NCBI GenBank assembly: GCA_051961995.1
Contig: JBQCCR010000034.1
Coordinates: 1 to 10,419, forward strand
DNA: 10,419 nucleotides
Direction: 5' to 3'
Source of the DNA: 66-474 sp051961995
GTDB lineage: Bacteria; Pseudomonadota; Gammaproteobacteria; Xanthomonadales; Rhodanobacteraceae
The notes under the pieces were generated by a model. The model searched no databases. It was not told where the DNA came from and saw nothing but the letters and a program-made list of their open reading frames with translations. The position numbers and the translations under genes are program-made. This document shows positions 6,293-10,419 of this stretch, piece after piece (within the stretch, counting starts at the first letter, position 1; each line of letters starts with the position of its first letter).

Positions 6293-7408
6293 ATGTCCTT
6301 CGACTCCATTCCCGACATCCTCGACGAGCTGCGCGCCGGGCGCATGGTGGTGATGCTCGACGACGAGGATCGCGAGAACGAGGGCGACCTGATCATGGCC
6401 GCCGGGCGCGTGCGCGCGGAAGACATCAATTTCATGGCGCGCGAGGCGCGTGGATTGATTTGCCTCGCTCTCAGCGAAACGCGCTGCAGGAAACTCGGCC
6501 TGCGGCCGATGGTGCGCGACAACGGTTCCACTTACCACACCAACTTCACCGTCTCGATCGAGGCGGCCGAGGGCGTCACCACCGGCATCTCCGCACACGA
6601 CCGCGCGCGCACGATCCAGGTGGCGGTCGCGCCGGAGGCGAAGCCCGGCGATCTGGTGCAGCCGGGTCACGTGTTTCCGCTGATGGCGCAACCCGGCGGC
6701 GTGCTGTCGCGCGCCGGCCACACCGAAGCCGCATGCGATCTCGCCTCGCTCGCCGGTTGCGAGCCGGCCGGCGTGCTGGTGGAGATCCTGCACGAGGATG
6801 GCTCGATGGCGCGTCGTCCGGAACTGGAAGCCTTTGCGCGCAAGCATGGCCTGAGGATCGGCAGCATCGCCGATCTGATCCGGCATCGCCTGCAAACCGA
6901 GAAGACCGTCCAGCGCGTGCACGAATCCGAAGTGCAGACCGAGTTCGGCGCATTTCGCCTCGTGGTATTCCGCGATTCGTTGCACAACGATCTTCATTAC
7001 GCGCTGGTGCGCGGGCGCGTGGATGATGGCGCGCCGGTGCTGGCGCGCGTGCACGTGCGCAACACCTTGTCGGATACATTGCATCTGCTGCGCGACGACC
7101 TGGGGCTGACGCTCACTGCGGCACTGCGGCGCATCGCAGACGAAGGCCGCGGCGTGGCGGTGGTGCTGGCGTGCGAGGAAGATCCGGCGGGTGTGCTGAC
7201 GCGTTTGACGCGCGGCACCGCAGCCGAAGGCGACCCGCACGGCGCGCATGCCAGGCGCAATCGCGAACAGCAGGAGTGGCGACAGCTTGGCCTCGGCGCG
7301 CAGATCCTCGCCGATCTCGGTGCGCGCTCGCTGCGCGTGCTCGGCACGCCGCGCAAACTGATCGGAATTTCAGGCTTCGGGTTGGAAGTGGCCGAGTACG
7401 TGGAGTAG
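6293..7408 (+). CDS. ribB: 3,4-dihydroxy-2-butanone 4-phosphate synthase fused to a degenerate GTP cyclohydrolase II-like domain (RibB/RibBX type)
   Basis: A 371-residue protein. The N-terminal RibB domain (about 1-205) makes dihydroxybutanone phosphate from ribulose 5-phosphate. Its acidic loop DDEDRENEGD (23-32) and PGHVFPL, GGVLSRAGHTEA segments are intact, so activity is expected. The C-terminal domain (about 206-365) aligns with RibA (TEFGAFRLVVFRD; GAPVLARVHVRNTLSDTLHL). At the three zinc cysteines of E. coli RibA (ECLTGD...RCDCG) it has N257, D268 and L270, and the catalytic RQEGR loop is replaced by ACEEDPAG. The cyclohydrolase activity is therefore probably lost. Such hybrids are known in proteobacteria and have been called RibBX. 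ATG 6293 (MSFDSIPDIL) is preferred by family N-terminus; ATG 6284 is in frame and one base after the ribE stop. It may often be annotated ribBA. Confidence 0.93.
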   Translation: MSFDSIPDILDELRAGRMVVMLDDEDRENEGDLIMAAGRVRAEDINFMAREARGLICLALSETRCRKLGLRPMVRDNGSTYHTNFTVSIEAAEGVTTGISAHDRARTIQVAVAPEAKPGDLVQPGHVFPLMAQPGGVLSRAGHTEAACDLASLAGCEPAGVLVEILHEDGSMARRPELEAFARKHGLRIGSIADLIRHRLQTEKTVQRVHESEVQTEFGAFRLVVFRDSLHNDLHYALVRGRVDDGAPVLARVHVRNTLSDTLHLLRDDLGLTLTAALRRIADEGRGVAVVLACEEDPAGVLTRLTRGTAAEGDPHGAHARRNREQQEWRQLGLGAQILADLGARSLRVLGTPRKLIGISGFGLEVAEYVE

Positions 7409-7435
7409 CAGCCGGATCGGTGGGGCACTCGCTTG

Positions 7436-7590
7436 CCGTCATTCCGGCGACACGGAGAGCGGTCATGGATGGCTACGTCTTGAGGAGCGAGGAAAGTCGG
7501 ATTCCGTTCTGATCTTCGCTGTACAAACCAAGGCGGATTCCGGGTTTCGTCCGCGACGTGGCCGCGGACAGCCCCGGAATGGCGACGATG
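7436..7590. repeat. REP-like palindromic material in the ribB–ribH gap
   Basis: The 254-nt gap contains a GTCATTCCGG phrase (7439-7448) and, further on, ATTCCGGG (7535-7542) facing CCCCGGAAT (7572-7580). Inside this pair, GTCCGCG and CGCGGAC form a 7-bp stem. The closing GGAATGGCGACGATG is the inverted form of the opening phrase. Together they look like two or three copies of a dispersed repeat, one well folded and one decayed. A short TTTTGTTAG (7591-7599) follows. No gene is supported here; a 16-codon frame from 7465 has no support. The material probably arose by insertion into a formerly compact operon. Confidence 0.55.
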
Positions 7591-7602
7591 TTTTGTTAGG
7601 CT

Positions 7603-7658
7603 CAACCGACAACCGACAACCGACAACCGACAACCGACAACCGACAACCGACCACCGA
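7603..7658. repeat. Heptanucleotide tandem repeat (CAACCGA)n abutting the ribH start
   Basis: Seven perfect consecutive copies of CAACCGA (7603-7651) are followed by one variant copy, CCACCGA (7652-7658), only four bases before the ribH ATG. The array occupies the region where the ribosome binding site should be; only a weak CCGAG remains there. The unit is 7 bp, so copy-number change by slippage would alter upstream spacing without touching the ribH reading frame. There is no spacer structure, so it is not a CRISPR. Confidence 0.95.
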
Positions 7659-7662
7659 GTTC

Positions 7663-8154
7663 ATGTCCAATCAACGCGCCCACCTCGTCACTGATCTGCG
7701 CTCCCCACCCGGCGCACGCTACGCGGTCATCGCGAGCCGCTGGAATTCGGAGATCGTGGACGCGCTGGTGGAAGGCGCGCGGCGCGCATTCGCGCAATGC
7801 GGCGTGGCCGAATCGCAAATCGAATTCCTGCGCGTGCCGGGGGCGTGGGAATTGCCGGTGCTGGCGGCGCAAGCCGCGCGTGCGCAAGAATACTCGGCAA
7901 TCGTCGCGCTCGGCTGCGTGGTGCGCGGCGAGACGCGCCATTACGAACACGTGGCTGACGAGTGCGCGCGCGGCTTGATGCGAGTCGCACTGGACACCGG
8001 CGTGCCGGTATTGAATGGCGTGCTGGCGGTGGAACGCGAGGCCGATGCGCGTGCGCGCGCCGGCGGCGCGCATGGCAACAAGGGCGAGGACGTGGCGCAG
8101 GCCGCGATCGAGATGGCCGCATTGATGGCACGCACACGGGCGCCAAGGACATGA
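7663..8154 (+). CDS. ribH: 6,7-dimethyl-8-ribityllumazine synthase
   Basis: A 163-residue enzyme condensing the RibD-pathway pyrimidine with dihydroxybutanone phosphate to give lumazine, the substrate of RibE. Family members form pentamers or 60-mer capsids. Visible motifs are the substrate-binding SRWN (25-28), the VPGAWELP loop (58-65), ALGCVVRGETRHYEHV (82-97) with the presumed catalytic H93, and AHGNKGEDVAQAAIEM near the C-terminus with the phosphate-binding GNKG. The usual LTTE motif reads LAVE here. The first 18 residues are variable, as in the family. The start at ATG 7663 follows the heptamer array and lacks a good Shine-Dalgarno; no better in-frame start is seen. The 3' end overlaps nusB by ATGA, showing translational coupling. 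Confidence 0.96.
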   Translation: MSNQRAHLVTDLRSPPGARYAVIASRWNSEIVDALVEGARRAFAQCGVAESQIEFLRVPGAWELPVLAAQAARAQEYSAIVALGCVVRGETRHYEHVADECARGLMRVALDTGVPVLNGVLAVEREADARARAGGAHGNKGEDVAQAAIEMAALMARTRAPRT

Positions 8155-8600
8155 ACAAGAATCCAACCGGCATTGACCTGGCCGCGCGTTCGCGTGCGCG
8201 GCGGCGCGCGTTGCAGGCCATCTATGCCTGGCAGATGAGCGGTACATCGGTGCGCTCCGTCATCGAGCAATTCCGCCACGAGCAGGACATGCAGGTGGCC
8301 GATCTTGAATACTTCGAGGACCTGGTGCGCGGGGTGGATGCAAATCGTGCCGAACTGGATGCGGGGCTCGCGCCGTTCCTCGACCGCGACATCGAGCAGG
8401 TGGATCCGATCGAGCGCGCCGCATTGCGGCTGGCGGCCTACGAATTCAAATATCGCACCGATGTGCCGTATCGGGTGGTGCTGAACGAGGCGATCGAGTT
8501 GGCCAAGCGCTTCGGTGCCGAGCACGGCCACACCTACGTCAACGGCGTGCTGGACAAGCTGGCGCGCGAGTGGCGCACTGCCGAAACCGCAGCGCAGTGA
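8151..8600 (+). CDS. nusB: Transcription antitermination factor NusB
   Basis: A 149-residue all-helical RNA-binding protein. With NusE (S10) it binds boxA RNA in rRNA leaders and supports antitermination. Characteristic segments are RSRARRRALQAIYAWQMSG (14-32), the Arg-rich first helix, and DPIERAALRLAAYEFKYRTDVPYRVVLNEAIELAKRFG, the family's C-terminal signature, followed by HTYVNGVLDKLAREWR. Length compares well with E. coli (139). ATG 8151 overlaps the ribH TGA as ATGA. An AAGGA lies immediately upstream, though closer to the start than usual, so coupling to ribH may matter. thiL starts one base after the TGA. The ribH–nusB–thiL order is conserved in many gammaproteobacteria. Confidence 0.97.
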   Translation: MNKNPTGIDLAARSRARRRALQAIYAWQMSGTSVRSVIEQFRHEQDMQVADLEYFEDLVRGVDANRAELDAGLAPFLDRDIEQVDPIERAALRLAAYEFKYRTDVPYRVVLNEAIELAKRFGAEHGHTYVNGVLDKLAREWRTAETAAQ

Positions 8601-8601
8601 C

Positions 8602-9582
8602 GTGTCCGAGTTCAACCTGATCGAGATCATCCGCGCACGCACCGCGCAATCGCGTGGTGATGTCGTGCTCGGCATCGGCGATGACGCTGCGCTGCTGAAG
8701 CCGCCGGCCGGTCAGCAACTGGTGGCGTGCACCGACACGCTGGTCGCGGGCGTGCATTTCCCGCAAGGTACGGCGCCGCAGGACATCGGCTGGAAATCGC
8801 TGGCGGTGAATCTTTCCGATCTCGCCGCGATGGGTGCGACGCCCGCATGGGCGATGCTGGCGCTCACCTTGCCGAAGGCGGACCGCCGTTTCGTGGAAAC
8901 CTTCGCGGACGGGTTCGCGCAACTGGCGCGCGCACATGCGGTGAACCTGGTCGGTGGCGACACCACGCAGGGCCCATTGAGCGTGACGGTCAGTGCATTC
9001 GGCTTTTCGCCGGAAAGCCGCGCGCTGCTGCGTTCGGGCGCGCGCGTGGGCGATGCGGTGTTCGTCACCGGCACGCTGGGCGATGCCGCGGCCGCGCTGC
9101 GCTTGAAGCAGGACTCCGGGCTCGGAACCCGGGACCCGAGCAATGAGCAAGCGCGTTCTGAATTGCTGCTTCGGCTCAATCGTCCCGAGCCGCGCATCGC
9201 CGCGGGGCTGGCGCTGCGCGATGTGGCGAGCGCATGCATCGACGTGTCTGACGGCTTGCTGGCCGATCTCGGGCACATTTGCGAAGCGAGCGGCATGGGC
9301 GCGGTCGTGGAAGCCGATGCCTTGCCGCTGTCGTCCGCGATGCTTGCGCTGTTCGACGCAGACGAGCGGCGTGCGTTCGCGCTCTCCGGCGGCGACGATT
9401 ACGAACTGTGTTTCACCGCCAGCGTGGATCGCGCGGATCGCATCGCTGCCGACTTCGCGCGGCTGGGATTCGGCGCTGCGCGCATCGGCCGCATCGTCGC
9501 CGAAGCCGGCGTGCGCGTGCGCGACGCGAATGGCAATGCGGTGGAGCCGCCGCGGCGCGGCTGGCAGCATTTCGCGCCATGA
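8602..9582 (+). CDS. thiL: Thiamine-monophosphate kinase
   Basis: A 326-residue kinase of the PurM/ThiL ATP-binding fold that phosphorylates thiamine monophosphate to thiamine pyrophosphate with ATP. Metal- and nucleotide-binding motifs are present: GIGDDAA (24-30), TDTLVAGVHF (44-53), NLSDLAAMGA (70-79), VGGDTT (117-122), DVSDGLLADLGH (214-225) and SGGDDYELCF (262-271). The start is a GTG at 8602, one base after the nusB stop. The frame is open further upstream into nusB, but homology starts at SEFNLI. Residues 171-179 (DSGLGTRDP) are encoded by a degenerate 7-bp repeat in a family-variable loop. The stop overlaps the pgpA ATG as ATGA. It is the only thiamine gene in the window. Confidence 0.96.
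   Translation: MSEFNLIEIIRARTAQSRGDVVLGIGDDAALLKPPAGQQLVACTDTLVAGVHFPQGTAPQDIGWKSLAVNLSDLAAMGATPAWAMLALTLPKADRRFVETFADGFAQLARAHAVNLVGGDTTQGPLSVTVSAFGFSPESRALLRSGARVGDAVFVTGTLGDAAAALRLKQDSGLGTRDPSNEQARSELLLRLNRPEPRIAAGLALRDVASACIDVSDGLLADLGHICEASGMGAVVEADALPLSSAMLALFDADERRAFALSGGDDYELCFTASVDRADRIAADFARLGFGAARIGRIVAEAGVRVRDANGNAVEPPRRGWQHFAP
9111..9138. repeat. Four degenerate heptamers inside thiL
   Basis: GGACTCC, GGGCTCG, GAACCCG and GGACCCG are consecutive 7-bp units (9111-9138) with a shared GGaCcCG pattern. Together they encode DSGLGTRDP in a loop between two conserved ThiL blocks. This resembles short heptamer repeats of the GGGACTC type that occur between genes in xanthomonads (recollection, not searched). 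The reading frame is kept, because four units (28 bp) are absorbed with flanking bases. Confidence 0.45.
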
Positions 9583-10103
9583 ACCACGACGCGCCGCCCG
9601 CACGCAAGACACTCACTCGCGAGCAACGCCGGGCGCTGCTGACGCACGCCGACGGCTGGATCGCGACAGGATCCGGTGCCGGTTTGTTTCCGCGCGCGCC
9701 CGGTACCGCCGGTTCGCTGGTCGCATTGATTCCATGGTGGTTCGCGTTGCGCCAGTTGCCGCCGGCCTGGTACGTCGTGGTACTGACGCTGGCGTTCGCG
9801 CTGGGCGTGTGGGCGTGCGGTCTCGCCGGCAAGCGCCTGGGCGTCGACGATCACCGCGCGCTGGTGTGGGATGAATGCCTCGGCCAGTGGATCGCGCTGT
9901 GCGCGGCGCCGTTGGGCTGGCCATGGATGGTTGCAGGTTTCCTGCTGTTCCGGCTCTTCGATATTTGGAAGCCCTGGCCGATCCGTATCGCCGATCGCCG
10001 CGTGCATGGTGGTTTCGGCGTAATGCTGGATGACGTGCTCGCGGGCATCTACGCGCTGATCGTGATGCAGATCGCCGCATGGCTTTTGTCGGGCGGGTCT
10101 TGA
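9579..10103 (+). CDS. pgpA: Phosphatidylglycerophosphatase A
   Basis: A 174-residue inner-membrane phosphatase that dephosphorylates phosphatidylglycerol phosphate to phosphatidylglycerol. Motifs in order are WIATGSGAGLFPRAPGTAGSL (27-47), DDHRALVWDECLGQWIAL (90-107) with the acidic metal-binding D98/E99, FRLFDIWKPWPI (124-135) and GGFGVMLDDVLAGIYA (144-159). Hydrophobic segments lie near 46-62, 63-83, 105-126 and 153-171. The ATG overlaps the thiL TGA (ATGA), matching the common thiL–pgpA pairing. The C-terminus WLLSGGS-stop runs into a palindromic element that provides the last codons and the TGA. It is the last gene of the plus-strand run. Confidence 0.96.
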   Translation: MNHDAPPARKTLTREQRRALLTHADGWIATGSGAGLFPRAPGTAGSLVALIPWWFALRQLPPAWYVVVLTLAFALGVWACGLAGKRLGVDDHRALVWDECLGQWIALCAAPLGWPWMVAGFLLFRLFDIWKPWPIRIADRRVHGGFGVMLDDVLAGIYALIVMQIAAWLLSGGS

Positions 10104-10156
10104 CCTGCCTTGGCGCATTCGATCCGTGCGCCCGAATGGCGGGTCAAGACCCGCCC
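10091..10156. terminator. Nested palindrome between convergent pgpA and the glycosylase gene; likely bidirectional terminator or REP-like element
   Basis: GGGCGGGTCTTGACCTGCC (10091-10109) and GGCGGGTCAAGACCCGCCC (10138-10156) are inverted copies with one mismatch in 19. Inside, GGCGCA (10112-10117) pairs with TGCGCC (10127-10132), giving an inner 6-bp stem with a 9-nt loop. The pgpA TGA (10101-10103) lies in the left arm. The glycosylase stop (TCA on plus, 10144-10146) lies in the right arm. There is no T-run, so termination would rely on the stem or on Rho. Confidence 0.75.
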
Positions 10157-10419
10157 TGCAAGAGCAATTGCTGCACGCGTTCGCGCAACGCCTGGATCGC
10201 CTCGCGTTCGAACCACGGGTTGTGGATGAACCAGGCGGTGTTGCGCGGACTGGGATGCGGCAGCGGCAGAATCCCCGTGGCCAGGTAGTCGCGCCATGCG
10301 CGCACGGTGTCGGTGAGCGTGGCGCGCTTGCGCTTGCCGAGCAGCGCATCAATCGCGTAGCCGCCGATCGCAAGCGTGAGTTCGATCCTGCGCAAGCGCG
10401 GCAGCAGCAGCGGATGCCA
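10144..10419 (-). CDS. Uracil-DNA glycosylase family protein, C-terminal part (5' end outside window)
   Basis: The last 91 residues of a protein running off the right edge. It begins WHPLLLPRLRRIELTLAIGG and continues to LPLPHPSPRNTAWFIHNPWF, then EREAIQALRERVQQLLLQGGS. The HPSPRNTAWF block is the second active-site motif of uracil-DNA glycosylase superfamily members, in which the His and following Pro-Ser contact the flipped base and DNA. The IELTL-xxGxYA pattern upstream is also typical of the small bacterial UDG-like group. These enzymes excise uracil from DNA in base-excision repair. The first motif and iron-sulfur cysteines, if any, lie outside the window, so the subfamily is not assignable. 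The C-terminal QGGS-stop is encoded by the palindrome shared with pgpA. Confidence 0.85.
   Translation of the reverse strand, partial: WHPLLLPRLRRIELTLAIGGYAIDALLGKRKRATLTDTVRAWRDYLATGILPLPHPSPRNTAWFIHNPWFEREAIQALRERVQQLLLQGGS

Noticed and set aside
7465..7512. Short open frame in the ribB–ribH gap
   Set aside because: Sixteen codons with no ribosome site or similarity, located within repeat remnants.
7603..7658. Possible CRISPR array
   Set aside because: Direct 7-bp repeats with no spacers and no cas genes; a simple tandem repeat.
6997..8247. Minus-strand open frame of 416 codons covering the ribB end, repeat gap and ribH
   Set aside because: It translates the heptamer array as an SVVGCRL repeat and runs antisense to ribB, ribH and nusB. 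It is a product of high GC and repeats, not a gene.
9111..9142. Possible frameshift or sequencing error in thiL
   Set aside because: The frame is continuous with all ThiL motifs on both sides; the unusual segment is an in-frame degenerate repeat in a loop.
8539..9612. Minus-strand open frame of 357 codons opposite thiL
   Set aside because: Antisense to complete ThiL motifs, with no recognisable domain and an Arg/Gln/His-rich composition.

Overview
The window is high-GC DNA carrying conserved gammaproteobacterial housekeeping genes in the order glyA–nrdR–ribD–(FMN riboswitch)–ribE–ribB(A)–ribH–nusB–thiL–pgpA. This order, the protein sequences and the abundance of small palindromic (REP-like) and 7-bp tandem repeats suggest a member of the Xanthomonadales (Lysobacterales), perhaps Rhodanobacteraceae. 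The taxonomic call is an inference from remembered families, not from a search.

Layout. Positions 1-1308 (minus) hold the N-terminal four-fifths of ettA, an ABC-F translation factor running off the left edge. A short divergent region with a REP-like hairpin (1309-1503) separates it from a DUF817 membrane protein (1504-2382, plus). From 2434 onward everything to 10103 is on the plus strand: glyA (serine/glycine/one-carbon), nrdR (repressor of ribonucleotide reductase genes), ribD, then a complete FMN riboswitch (5440-5608) followed by an intrinsic terminator-like hairpin (5638-5660). Next come ribE, a RibB protein with a degenerate RibA-like domain, a 254-nt repeat-rich gap, ribH, nusB, thiL and pgpA. 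A nested 19-bp palindrome (10091-10156) separates pgpA from a convergent, truncated uracil-DNA glycosylase family gene at the right edge.

How the genes work together. RibD, RibB, RibH and RibE supply the deaminase/reductase, dihydroxybutanone-phosphate, lumazine and riboflavin synthase steps of riboflavin synthesis. GTP cyclohydrolase II, the first committed step, is not convincingly present, because the RibA-like domain fused to RibB has lost its three zinc cysteines. The riboswitch lies downstream of ribD, so FMN feedback should act on ribE and later genes but not directly on ribD. Many junctions overlap or nearly touch (nrdR/ribD, ribE/ribB, ribH/nusB, nusB/thiL, thiL/pgpA), which suggests a long coupled operon. 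The ribB–ribH junction is the exception, having been invaded by repeats.

No defence system, mobile element with a transposase, CRISPR array, tRNA or rRNA was seen. I do not see a new multi-gene system. The points worth a second look are the degenerate RibA domain, the internal riboswitch, the heptamer array at the ribH start, and palindromes that supply the stop codons of neighbouring genes.
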